A stretch of DNA of 64,000 nt from Bin5 sp965221345 (GTDB lineage: Bacteria > Chloroflexota > Anaerolineae > Caldilineales > Caldilineaceae): NCBI GenBank assembly GCA_965221345.1, contig CBDCSD010000001.1:992001-1056000 (forward strand), in the 5' to 3' direction. Shown here piece after piece: positions 16,823 through 25,174 of the stretch (within the stretch, counting starts at the first letter, position 1; each line of letters starts with the position of its first letter). The notes below the pieces were generated by a model that saw nothing but the letters and a program-made list of their open reading frames with translations, made no database searches and was not told the DNA's origin. A program made the translations under genes and the position numbers.

Positions 16823-18274
16823 TTGAGCCAGTACACAAATTTTGACATCACCATAAGCGGGAACAGGCCGCCTTTCTCAGTCCTGGCGTCATATCGGGGT
16901 CTGAGCGGCGCCTCCACATTCGGTCAGGATGCACTCAATCCCGTCTGGCAGGAATTCCTGTCCCGGTTGAGCGATCCATTTCTGACGCAAGGGGAGCAGC
17001 TTCTGGCCGAAATCGGCAGCAGGCTCTTTTCGCAACTGTTTCGCGATCAGGTGCGAGACCTCTGGGCCCAGGCACGCACCGACCTGGATGATGGCGGCCG
17101 TCTGCGACTGAGGCTCATCCTGCATCCACCCGCGGTCGCGGCCCTGCCGTGGGAGACACTTCACGATCCCCGCCGCAATCAATCCTTTGCCGCCGACGCC
17201 AATATATCGCTCGTCCGCACCCAGAATCTCGTGAGCTATGTTGCCCGCCCTAGGGCGCTAGAGGCTACGCTGCCGCTGAAGGTCCTGTTGGTGACGGTCG
17301 ATACAGGGACAATGGACGCCCCCACCCCCACCCCTCAGCGGCCACAGCAAGGCGAGCAAGGGAATAGATTGGCCGCACACAAGGAGAGCGGACAGATCCG
17401 CTCTGCTGTTGCGGGGTTGTCGTCCAGCCGCGTGAATTTGGATCAACTGGACGGACGGGTCACGATTCAACAGATTCGGGAGCGGCTGCTGACGGCGCCG
17501 CCCGACATCCTCCACTTTATCGGCCACGGCAATGAGGATGGCCTCCTGCTCTGGGCCGATGACGCCCCTGCCCTCGTGTCGGCCGCGACGCTGCGCGCGG
17601 TGATGCAGCAAGCAGAATCGGTGAAACTGGTCTTTCTCAATGCCTGTCTTGCCGGACGGGTAGATAGTACGCGCCCCTTTGCCGGCATCGCCCACCAGTT
17701 GCTTCAGAGTGGTCTGCCTGCTGTTATAGCCATGCGCTATGAGATCCTGGATCGCTCCGCCGCGAATTTTGCCTCGGGGGTCTACGAAGCTCTTGTATCG
17801 GGCCAGGGCCGCGGCCACATTGACGCCGCGGTCAGCATTGCCCGCAACAATCTGTATATCAATGACCCGAATCGAGTGGACTACGCAACGCCAATCCTCT
17901 GGCTCAACGCGGAGGACGGCCGCATTCTGCCTATCGACGATCTCCAGCGGTCGGCGGCATCCACCTCCCCCCACTCAGCCTTCCCGCGCTCCCAGATGAC
18001 GGGCTCCTCGTTGCGGCTCGAATTCAGGTTGGCAGAAAAAGATGCGTGGTACCGCTCCTTGCCGGAATCAATCTCTGATCCCCATCTGCCCTTTGAGTAT
18101 CAACGTCGCCGCCGGATTATCGGCCTGTTGCTGAGGATATTGCAGCAGGCAGCAGAGGATCGGGAGCAGGGCCAAGTCATCGATATCAGAGCTGTACAAA
18201 GGCGCCTGTCAACATTCGAAGAGGAGAGGCGCCACATCCAGAATATCCTTGACCATTGCCTGAATCGTTCGTAA
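16823..18274 (+). CDS. CHAT-domain caspase-like protein
   Basis: A 483-residue protein with a TTG start at 16823; I see no better start. Residues about 95-345 form a CHAT (caspase-like, clan CD) domain. The likely catalytic pair is His235 in HFIGHGNEDG and Cys275 in VFLNACLAG, both in their expected strands. PWETLHD at 110-116 is the usual N-terminal CHAT landmark. Residues about 385-483 are a charged helical tail with no match I can name, possibly an effector or partner-binding domain. CHAT proteins are proteases that cut partner proteins in bacterial signalling and defence. The next gene begins at the end of this one, so the two may be translated together. No TPR or gasdermin-like partner is visible. 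Confidence 0.78.
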   Translation: MSQYTNFDITISGNRPPFSVLASYRGLSGASTFGQDALNPVWQEFLSRLSDPFLTQGEQLLAEIGSRLFSQLFRDQVRDLWAQARTDLDDGGRLRLRLILHPPAVAALPWETLHDPRRNQSFAADANISLVRTQNLVSYVARPRALEATLPLKVLLVTVDTGTMDAPTPTPQRPQQGEQGNRLAAHKESGQIRSAVAGLSSSRVNLDQLDGRVTIQQIRERLLTAPPDILHFIGHGNEDGLLLWADDAPALVSAATLRAVMQQAESVKLVFLNACLAGRVDSTRPFAGIAHQLLQSGLPAVIAMRYEILDRSAANFASGVYEALVSGQGRGHIDAAVSIARNNLYINDPNRVDYATPILWLNAEDGRILPIDDLQRSAASTSPHSAFPRSQMTGSSLRLEFRLAEKDAWYRSLPESISDPHLPFEYQRRRRIIGLLLRILQQAAEDREQGQVIDIRAVQRRLSTFEEERRHIQNILDHCLNRS

Positions 18275-18285
18275 AACCTGATGCC

Positions 18286-20946
18286 GTGGCGCAGACCAGC
18301 ATACGACTGATTCGTCTCGCCTGTCTTTACGCGATTCTCTGTTACTTGGGTACTGAGATCGCTCTGACGCTGAGAGATCTTCGGGAAACTGAACCCAGCA
18401 GTCTGCAACCACCGGTAGAGGACCGCACAGGTTCCTCCTCAGCAGACCAGATCCCTTTTCTCGGCGTCACCGTCGCGCTCGAACAGTACCAAGACCCGCT
18501 CCAACTGCAGCAAGCCTTGCATCGTCTGCACGGCGCCGGTTTCGGGTGGGTACGCCAGCGTATTGACTGGAGTCGCATCGAAACTCAGCCGGGAACGTTC
18601 CAGTGGGCGTGGTCCGACGAAACTCTGTCCGCCATCACCGCCGCTGGGCTGGTGCCGGTCGTCGTGCTGGAAGGCAGCCCAGCTTGGGCCAGAGACGGCA
18701 GAGATCGCCCCCCCCAAGGTTTCTCGGCTAATGACCGGCCATGGCAATTCGCGCCCCCGGCCACACCAGGGACCTTTGCCCGTTTTGCCGCGGCTTTTGC
18801 TGACCGCTACCAGGACACCGTCCGTTTTTATCAGATCTGGGATGAGCCGAACATTGCTCCCCACTGGGGAAACCAATTGATCGATCCGGTCGGATATGCC
18901 CGCCTGCTGCGCGCGGCCGCCATCGCGGTCCGAGCCGCTGACCCGGACGCGGTAATTCTGGCCGCGGCGCTGGCTCCCACCCAGGACCGGGGCCACACCG
19001 CGATCGACGAGGGCTTCTTCCTGCAGCGGCTCTACGCGGCCGGCGCCGCGCCCTATTTCGATGCCGTTCTCGTGCAGCCGTTCGGCTTCGGAACCGGGCC
19101 GGAAGATGCGCGCAGCCGCGTTGACGCGCTAAACTTCCGACGCGCCGCGTGGGTGCGACAAGTGATGGTCGCAGCCGGTGACGGACAGACACCCGTCTGG
19201 GCGGTCCGTTTCGGATGGAATCGGCACGTACAAGACCCCTGGAAGACCGTTTCGGCGGCTAATCAACTTCGTTTTACGGAGGAAACGATCCGGCATGCAC
19301 GGGCCAACTGGCCGTGGCTGGCAGCGATGGGCTGGCCGGTAGACCGACCGGACGCGCCGCCCTCAGATGCGATGTGGGGCTTCTCTCTCGTCTCCGCCGA
19401 TGGGCGAGAGCACCCGCTCTTGTCCCTCTTTTCGGCCGCCGCACAGGCGACGGTTGACACCCAATCACCAGCAAGAGGCGGCTGGCGATATGCACGATTC
19501 GCATTACTACTGTTGGCTGGCGGACTTACCCTCGGGTGGGCGGTGATCACCTCCCGCCGCCTGCCGTTGCGCAAGTGGCAGGCGGCCTATCGCAGCTGGC
19601 CGCAGGTCCGAAAACTCGCCGTTTGGGCGCTTCTGTTCACTGTTTACTATCTGGCTGTCTGGCCGCCGCTGATCCTCCTCTGCTGGCTTACTGCCTCCTT
19701 CCTCATCGCTGCCGAACCGTCAACAGGACTGATGATCGCGGCCATCGCCTTGCCCTTCCACTTCCAACACAAGGAGCTGCGGCTCATCGGCGTCGTATGG
19801 GCCGTGCCGCCGGCCCAGGCCGCGCTGCTGGCCACACTGCCTGCCCTCGCGCAGCGCGCCATCCGCGCTACAGAGTGGCGCATCGGCCCTGCGCTCAAAG
19901 CCATCTACCCGATTCGCCAAACAATTTCCGCAATACGCAATACGCAATACGCCACCCTGCTGGTCGCAGCCTGGATCGTCATCAGCCTCCTCGCCGGCCG
20001 CAACGTCTGGCACTGGCCAGGCTATATTCGCGGAATGTGGGAGCTTGTAGCGGTGCCGGTTCTGTTGTTTGCCGGCATCAGGCTGGTTGCCGCCCAGCCG
20101 CGTCAGCAGCGGGCCGTGCTGGCCGCGCTCTTCGCAGGCGGCGCTCTCGCCGCGGCCGTGGGGCTATTCGACTGGCTGACGGGCGGCGGCGTCTCCGTGG
20201 ACGGCATGCGCCGTCTGATGGGGGTCTCCTTTTCACCCAATCAGACTGCCCTCTATCTCCTGCGCACACTTCTTGTTGGTGTAGGTCTTCTGTTAGCCTG
20301 CCAGCGCAGACAGCTCGCCCTGATCGGGGGCGGTCTGCTGGTGGCGGCGGCGTTGCTTCTGACAGCCAGCCGCGGTGCGCTCTTGCTCGGTCTGCCAGTT
20401 GGCGTTCTCGTCATCGCAGTGGCAGGGCCCAGGCACGAACGCTTCCGCCAAGCTAAACGAGTTGTCGTTGTGCTGACGCTGGTGGTCGGCTTGGCGCTGC
20501 TTCTACTCTATGGCGAGCGGCTGCTGAACATCGAGACAATGCGCTCGCGCCTCGCCATCTGGCGGGACGCCTGGAGTCTGTGGAGGCAGTTCCCTCTGCT
20601 GGGCGTGGGGCCGGGTGGATTTTACTGGAACTATCCGGCCTTCCAGCAGTCTTCGCCAACCGCTGATCCCAATCTGCTACACGCCCACTCTGTCTGGCTG
20701 GAGTACGCAACCGGCTGGGGCGTAGCCGGACTTGTGTGGCTGGCCGCGCTGCTTGGCTGGATCGTTTCTGTCTTGAGACGCTCGTCGCGCGGGCCGCGCG
20801 CATGGCATCGGATCGGCCTGCTGGCGGCGCTTGCCGCAGGCTTGGCGCACGCGCAAGTAGACGCGTTCGCGGCGCTGCCGGAACTGGCTGCCTGGAATTT
20901 CGCGGCCCTGGCACTCTTGGGAGTGCCAGATAGCAAAAGCGAATGA
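18286..20946 (+). CDS. Fusion of glycosidase-like domain and O-antigen-ligase-like membrane domain
   Basis: An 886-residue protein if translation starts at GTG 18286; a TTG at 18256 would overlap the CHAT gene by 19 bases. Residues 8-27 are an N-terminal membrane anchor. Residues about 55-400 resemble a (beta/alpha)8 glycoside hydrolase, with the acid/base Glu187 in YQIWDEPN. The nucleophile strand reads PVWAVRFGWN, with Arg308 where clan GH-A enzymes have Glu, so ordinary catalysis looks lost. From about 415 on there are a dozen or so membrane helices. The O-antigen ligase/polymerase signature is LLGVGPGGF followed by HAHSVWLEYATGWGVAGL. The membrane part would polymerise or ligate surface glycan, with the outer domain perhaps binding it. 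A CGCAATA triplet repeat is embedded at 19929-19952. Confidence 0.75.
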   Translation: MAQTSIRLIRLACLYAILCYLGTEIALTLRDLRETEPSSLQPPVEDRTGSSSADQIPFLGVTVALEQYQDPLQLQQALHRLHGAGFGWVRQRIDWSRIETQPGTFQWAWSDETLSAITAAGLVPVVVLEGSPAWARDGRDRPPQGFSANDRPWQFAPPATPGTFARFAAAFADRYQDTVRFYQIWDEPNIAPHWGNQLIDPVGYARLLRAAAIAVRAADPDAVILAAALAPTQDRGHTAIDEGFFLQRLYAAGAAPYFDAVLVQPFGFGTGPEDARSRVDALNFRRAAWVRQVMVAAGDGQTPVWAVRFGWNRHVQDPWKTVSAANQLRFTEETIRHARANWPWLAAMGWPVDRPDAPPSDAMWGFSLVSADGREHPLLSLFSAAAQATVDTQSPARGGWRYARFALLLLAGGLTLGWAVITSRRLPLRKWQAAYRSWPQVRKLAVWALLFTVYYLAVWPPLILLCWLTASFLIAAEPSTGLMIAAIALPFHFQHKELRLIGVVWAVPPAQAALLATLPALAQRAIRATEWRIGPALKAIYPIRQTISAIRNTQYATLLVAAWIVISLLAGRNVWHWPGYIRGMWELVAVPVLLFAGIRLVAAQPRQQRAVLAALFAGGALAAAVGLFDWLTGGGVSVDGMRRLMGVSFSPNQTALYLLRTLLVGVGLLLACQRRQLALIGGGLLVAAALLLTASRGALLLGLPVGVLVIAVAGPRHERFRQAKRVVVVLTLVVGLALLLLYGERLLNIETMRSRLAIWRDAWSLWRQFPLLGVGPGGFYWNYPAFQQSSPTADPNLLHAHSVWLEYATGWGVAGLVWLAALLGWIVSVLRRSSRGPRAWHRIGLLAALAAGLAHAQVDAFAALPELAAWNFAALALLGVPDSKSE
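19929..19952. repeat. In-frame heptanucleotide repeat (CGCAATA x3)
   Basis: Three perfect CGCAATA units plus CGC. Three heptamers make 21 bases, so the reading frame is kept and seven codons are encoded (A-I-R-N-T-Q-Y register) in a loop between membrane helices of the O-antigen-ligase-like protein. Confidence 0.8.
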
Positions 20947-21012
20947 CCCCTTATCTTGGCGATACCGTTTGAAAATCGATGAAGTTACTGGTTCTTCAGA
21001 GGAGAGATCACT

Positions 21013-21855
21013 ATGGGAACGACGCGACTTACGCAGCAGCAGTTGGCATTCTTCGATACGTTCGGCTTTCTCTACTTTCCAGGGCTCCTGGCGGACTGCG
21101 CTGACAAGATCATAGACGAGTTCGAAAAGATTTGGGCCGCGCACGGCGGCGGCCACTACGGGCAGGAACACGATGGCGAGCAGCGGTCCTGCATCCTTCC
21201 TTTCCCCGACCAGAGCGTGTTTCTCAGTTCGCTGCTGGACGACCCGCGCATCCACGACATCGCTGCCGGCATCTGTGGCGACGACTTCAACTACACCAGC
21301 GGCGACGGCAACTTCTACGCCGGCGACACTCGCTGGCATTCAGACGGCTTCAGTGCCGATCGTATTCTCAGCATCAAGATCGCCTTCTATCTCGACCCGC
21401 TCACGCGTGACAGCGGCGCGCTGCGCGTCATTCCGGGCAGCCACCGCGCCGGTGACGCCTACGCCGATGCTCTTGAGAAGGAAATCCGGGAGAGCGGTAA
21501 GATTTGGGGGCTGGAGGGACGTGAATTACCGGCTCTGATTCTGCAGACCACGCCCGGCGATATCGTCGTGTTCAACCACAATCTCAAGCACGCCGCGTTC
21601 GGTGGCCCAGAGCGCCGGCGCATGTACACGATGAATTTCTCACGCCGCTATCCTGAGCACCGGCTCGAAGAGTTGCGCACTGTTCTTGGCAACGAGGCCC
21701 GCTTCTGGATCGACCACATTCACGGCGAGGCCATGATCGCGACGGCCGGACCGGAGCGTATGGTGCATCTCGAGCAGGTCAGGGCCAACGATACCCACCT
21801 GGCAGAGCTGACACGTCAACTGAAGAAGACGATGAAAGAGCCGGCCCGCGGCTGA
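21013..21855 (+). CDS. PhyH-family Fe(II)/2-oxoglutarate dioxygenase 1
   Basis: A 280-residue phytanoyl-CoA-dioxygenase-family protein, start ATG 21013 after GAGGAGAG. Fe(II) ligands are His109 and Asp111 in TRWHSDGF and His193 in LKHAAFGG; Arg201-203 lie where 2-oxoglutarate is bound. ALRVIPGSHR is the usual strand after the iron site. The family hydroxylates small organic substrates, and the real substrate is unknown. It is transcribed towards the Gfo/Idh gene and is clearly paralogous to the dioxygenase at 23007-23819 (both share the block GDGNFYxGDTRWHSDGF). No promoter of good quality is seen in the 66-base gap after the membrane fusion gene. Confidence 0.9.
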   Translation: MGTTRLTQQQLAFFDTFGFLYFPGLLADCADKIIDEFEKIWAAHGGGHYGQEHDGEQRSCILPFPDQSVFLSSLLDDPRIHDIAAGICGDDFNYTSGDGNFYAGDTRWHSDGFSADRILSIKIAFYLDPLTRDSGALRVIPGSHRAGDAYADALEKEIRESGKIWGLEGRELPALILQTTPGDIVVFNHNLKHAAFGGPERRRMYTMNFSRRYPEHRLEELRTVLGNEARFWIDHIHGEAMIATAGPERMVHLEQVRANDTHLAELTRQLKKTMKEPARG

Positions 21856-21928
21856 AGGCGGGCCTGCTTCCCGGTCGCTGCCACCCGTTGGCCAAAGGTC
21901 GGCGGTCAGCGGCGACCAACCGCATCGT

Positions 21929-23002
21929 CTACGCGGCAACCTGCACCTTTTCCCCCGTCTGCGCGCTCAGGTAGATCGCATCTAGCAGCTTCATAAAGGT
22001 CAGCGCGTCCTCCGGCGATACATCGGGCGGCTGCGCGCCGCGGATAGCTGCGGCAAAGTCGCGGATCTCCCCGTCAAAGTCCCCGCTGCCGTGCTCCGCG
22101 TGCTCATCTACAAAGGTGTCGCCTTCAGTATAGATTGAGCCCAACAGGCGTCGCGTGCCGGAACGTGTCTGCCCTGTCGGCAGCCGGGTTGACTCGACTT
22201 CGATTGTCCCAGCGGTGCCCAGGACGCGTAGACGCAGGTCCCACGCCCGGTCCGCCCAAGTGGCAATGACCGCCGAAGTGTCCATCTGAATGGTGGTGCC
22301 GCCGGCGCAGCCCACCAGAAGACTCATGTAGTCTTCGGAGTGGCGTTCTACTTTGAGCCGCGTCGGAAACGCGCTGTGGCTGACGGCGAACGCCCATTCA
22401 GGTTTCGGGCATCCCATCAGAAACCAAGCCTGGTCGAGGTAATGGGAGCCGTGTTGCCCCAATGCGCCGCCCTTCAGGCCCCAGCGGTACAACCATTCCC
22501 GGCCGGGCGGCGGTTCATAGTCGACGCCCCGCTCACGGTAATGATATTGGACGCGTGCATGGTACACGCGCCCGATCTCGCCGTCAGCAATCAGTTGGCG
22601 GCTCTTCTTGTTTTCTGCCTCGTGGCGCATGAAATATGAATAGACGAGCGTCTTTCCAGTGCTCGCAGCAACCGCATTGATCTCCTCGACATCTGCGGCG
22701 TTGAGCCCGTGCGGCTTCTGCACCAGCACATGCTTGCCAGCCCTCAGCGCGTCAATCACCATCGGTTTGCGCACATCGGGCGAGGTGGCGACGCCCACCG
22801 CGTCAACCTCGGCATCGGCCAGTAGCTCACGATAGTCTCCGTAGACCTTGGCGACATCGTTCTCGTGCGCTACACGCCGCGCCAAATCCTGATTCAGATC
22901 GGCGACCGCCCACGCAACCGTATCATCACCCGCGTGCGCGCCCGCAACCCAAGCCCGACCGACCCGGCAACCGACCACTCCGATCCTGATTCTGTCTGGC
23001 AT
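21929..23002 (-). CDS. Gfo/Idh/MocA-family oxidoreductase
   Basis: A 357-residue NAD(P)-dependent oxidoreductase from ATG 23002, four bases beyond the stop of the dioxygenase gene; a GTG at 23014 would overlap it. The Rossmann loop is IGVVGCRVGRAW. The catalytic-lysine motif is QKPHG (usually EKP), and GALGQHGSHYLDQAWFLMG holds the conserved His and Asp of the C-terminal domain. Such enzymes oxidise or epimerise sugars, inositols and amino sugars. Tight coupling to the PhyH gene suggests two steps on one substrate. Confidence 0.9.
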   Translation of the reverse strand: MPDRIRIGVVGCRVGRAWVAGAHAGDDTVAWAVADLNQDLARRVAHENDVAKVYGDYRELLADAEVDAVGVATSPDVRKPMVIDALRAGKHVLVQKPHGLNAADVEEINAVAASTGKTLVYSYFMRHEAENKKSRQLIADGEIGRVYHARVQYHYRERGVDYEPPPGREWLYRWGLKGGALGQHGSHYLDQAWFLMGCPKPEWAFAVSHSAFPTRLKVERHSEDYMSLLVGCAGGTTIQMDTSAVIATWADRAWDLRLRVLGTAGTIEVESTRLPTGQTRSGTRRLLGSIYTEGDTFVDEHAEHGSGDFDGEIRDFAAAIRGAQPPDVSPEDALTFMKLLDAIYLSAQTGEKVQVAA

Positions 23003-23006
23003 AGCG

Positions 23007-23819
23007 CTACCCACGGGCCGGTTCAGCCATCTCCGTGCGCGCCTTGGCAGACAGCGCCGGCAGGTGGCCTTCGTGTTCCATCACCTGCTGTAAATGGCGC
23101 ATCCGTGAAGGAGAGGCGGTACTGCGCATTATCTCGGAGTGCATCTGATCCTTCCAGAAGCGGGCGCCGCCGGCAACGAACTTCTCCATTTCCTCAATCT
23201 CTGTGGGCGTTTCACAGTAGGAGCAGCAATTGATCGTGAACATGCGCCGGGCCGTGTCGCCCCCAAACGAAGAGTGCATCAGATTGTGGTTGAAGGCCAC
23301 AACGTCTCCCGGTTGCGTCTCCAGGGCCGCGTGCGGCACCTCCTGTTGCTCAATCCCCCACAAGTCGGCGGCCTCGCGGGCCTGCCGGGCCGACCATTCT
23401 TCTACGTCCACCCGATGCGAGCCGGGAATAACGCGCAGGCTGCCTGAATCAGCCGTCAGTCGATCGAGATAGAAGGCCACCTTCAGGTATTTTCCGATCG
23501 TGTGAAAGCCGTCACTGTGCCAGCGGGTATCGCCGGTATAGAAGTTGCCGTCACCACCGAGGTAGTTGAAATCTGCGCCCAGGATGCTGCTTATCAGTCC
23601 GTCGATGCTGGGGTGATCCAGCAGCGTGCAGAGGCGCTCTCTCTGATCGATGAAGGGCACGATGCAGGACCGCTGCGTGCCATCATGCACCTGTTCGCTG
23701 GCCTCGAAGATGGCTTCAAAATCCTCGATTATCCAGCCGACCTCCTCCTTCATCAGACCGGGGAAATGGAGATAGCCGAAGGTTTCAAAGAACTGGAGCT
23801 GCTGTTTGCTGAGTTTCAT
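23007..23819 (-). CDS. PhyH-family Fe(II)/2-oxoglutarate dioxygenase 2
   Basis: A 270-residue paralog of the dioxygenase at 21013. ATG 23819 is chosen because AGGAG precedes it by seven bases; the frame is open upstream to 23873. Fe(II) ligands are His101 and Asp103 (TRWHSDGF) and His182 (LMHSSFGG). The Arg pair in ARRMFTIN follows. It is first in a two-gene unit with the Gfo/Idh gene. The 209-base space between this start and the stop of the luciferase-like gene at 24029 holds nothing else that I can support. Confidence 0.9.
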   Translation of the reverse strand: MKLSKQQLQFFETFGYLHFPGLMKEEVGWIIEDFEAIFEASEQVHDGTQRSCIVPFIDQRERLCTLLDHPSIDGLISSILGADFNYLGGDGNFYTGDTRWHSDGFHTIGKYLKVAFYLDRLTADSGSLRVIPGSHRVDVEEWSARQAREAADLWGIEQQEVPHAALETQPGDVVAFNHNLMHSSFGGDTARRMFTINCCSYCETPTEIEEMEKFVAGGARFWKDQMHSEIMRSTASPSRMRHLQQVMEHEGHLPALSAKARTEMAEPARG

Positions 23820-24028
23820 CAGTTCGTCTCCTGAGAAGCGTGACTCTATCTTATGGGATGCCGCCAATTGCATGAATCATACTCCATTTGTCCGAGTTGG
23901 CGAACATCCTTATTTTCAATCAGAACTGCCGGGGCGTGTCTGACTTCCCTGTTCATCAGTTAGCCCTGTTCGGGCGCCGCGCAATGGGTGTACTGACCCG
24001 GCGTCGCCGGGGCTAGAGCGTTTGCGCC

Positions 24029-25129
24029 TTAAGCAACAGCTTTGTTCAATGCCGGCATAAGCTCGGTCGCGAACAGTTCAATATTGCGCAGCCAACTCGC
24101 CTTGTCGTCCCAGTCGAAGCCCATCAGAACCAAAGTACCGAACGGGCCGCTTTCCTCTATCAGAGCCAGCAACCGCTCAAGCACATGATCAACGTCGCCG
24201 GCGAGGATCTGTTCGGACATCCAGTAATCCATGTCGCAGTCTGCGTTCGACATCTCAAGGTCCCGCTTGAGAACGTCCCGGCCCCGGCTGATATCCATGA
24301 GTTTGGCGAGGTATTCGAAGTTCTGCCCTACCGAGTTCGTCCTGGCACGCGCGACCGCTTCTTCTGTCGTATCGGCCAGGAATATGGCGCGCGCCACTCT
24401 CCAATCAGCTCTGTCCGGCTGTCGTCCCGCCTCCACCGCGCTGTTCTCATAGGTTGCCCAGTTGTTCGCCAAAACGTTTCCGGCCGCCAGTGCAGCCGAA
24501 AACGGCGCGAATCCGTACTGTCCCGCCAGTTTCAAGCTGTAGGAATCGCGGGTAATGCCCGGCATGAGAATGGGGGGATGGGGCTGCTGCAAAGGCTTGT
24601 GGATAAACCCGATCTGGCCTACTTCATCGACGTTATCCTTGAGCGAGAACTGCCAGAACTGGCCTTCGTGCTCGTAAGGCGGATCCGAAGCCCATAGCTT
24701 CAATATGACGTCAATGGCCTCCACCGTCATCCTGCCGCCGTCTTTCGGATGCTGGCCGTAGAGTTCATAATCCGTGCTCACCCCGCTGGGCCCTAAGCAA
24801 AGATTAAGCCGCCCATGGGCCAAGTGATCGAGAAAAGCAAGCCGCGTGGCCAGATAGGCCGGATGATGCAGATTGACGCAGATCGGAGCTGGTCCGAAGC
24901 GAATACGCTTGGTCACCCCCAGCGCGCGTCCGATAAAGACCTCCGGCACGACAATGGTCTCGTACCTCATCGTGTGGTGCTCGCCAATCCAGAATTCGTC
25001 GAAGCCGAGCTCGTCGGCAAGCACCGCCAGCTCGACATCCTCGTCATAGCCCTGCGCCAGCGGCTTCTCCGGCGGATGGAACGGCATGATGAAAATACCC
25101 GATTTGATCGGCTGTCCGTTGGTCGTCAT
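24029..25129 (-). CDS. LLM-class flavin-dependent monooxygenase (luciferase-like)
   Basis: A 366-residue bacterial-luciferase-family TIM barrel. ATG 25129 has GGAAG eight bases upstream; a start at 25138 would add three residues. Landmarks are GFDEFWIGEHHT, then RIRFGPAPICVNLHHPAYLA, then LGPSGVSTDYELYG, and an insertion that ends in a glycine-rich phosphate loop near MPGITRDSYSLK. Members use FMNH2 or F420 to oxidise or reduce small molecules such as alkanesulfonates, nitrilotriacetate or sugar phosphates. It directly follows two propeller genes on the same strand (45 bases), so it probably works on the same catabolite. No flavin reductase is seen nearby. Confidence 0.88.
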   Translation of the reverse strand: MTTNGQPIKSGIFIMPFHPPEKPLAQGYDEDVELAVLADELGFDEFWIGEHHTMRYETIVVPEVFIGRALGVTKRIRFGPAPICVNLHHPAYLATRLAFLDHLAHGRLNLCLGPSGVSTDYELYGQHPKDGGRMTVEAIDVILKLWASDPPYEHEGQFWQFSLKDNVDEVGQIGFIHKPLQQPHPPILMPGITRDSYSLKLAGQYGFAPFSAALAAGNVLANNWATYENSAVEAGRQPDRADWRVARAIFLADTTEEAVARARTNSVGQNFEYLAKLMDISRGRDVLKRDLEMSNADCDMDYWMSEQILAGDVDHVLERLLALIEESGPFGTLVLMGFDWDDKASWLRNIELFATELMPALNKAVA

Positions 25130-25174
25130 TATCCGCACTTCCTTTCGCTTGGCTGGTGGGTTTCGCGCGACTCT

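Noticed and set aside
16653..16823. A promoter built on TATAAA at 16790-16795 for the CHAT gene
   Set aside because: The nearest -35-like hexamers are 13 or 19 bases away and match poorly.
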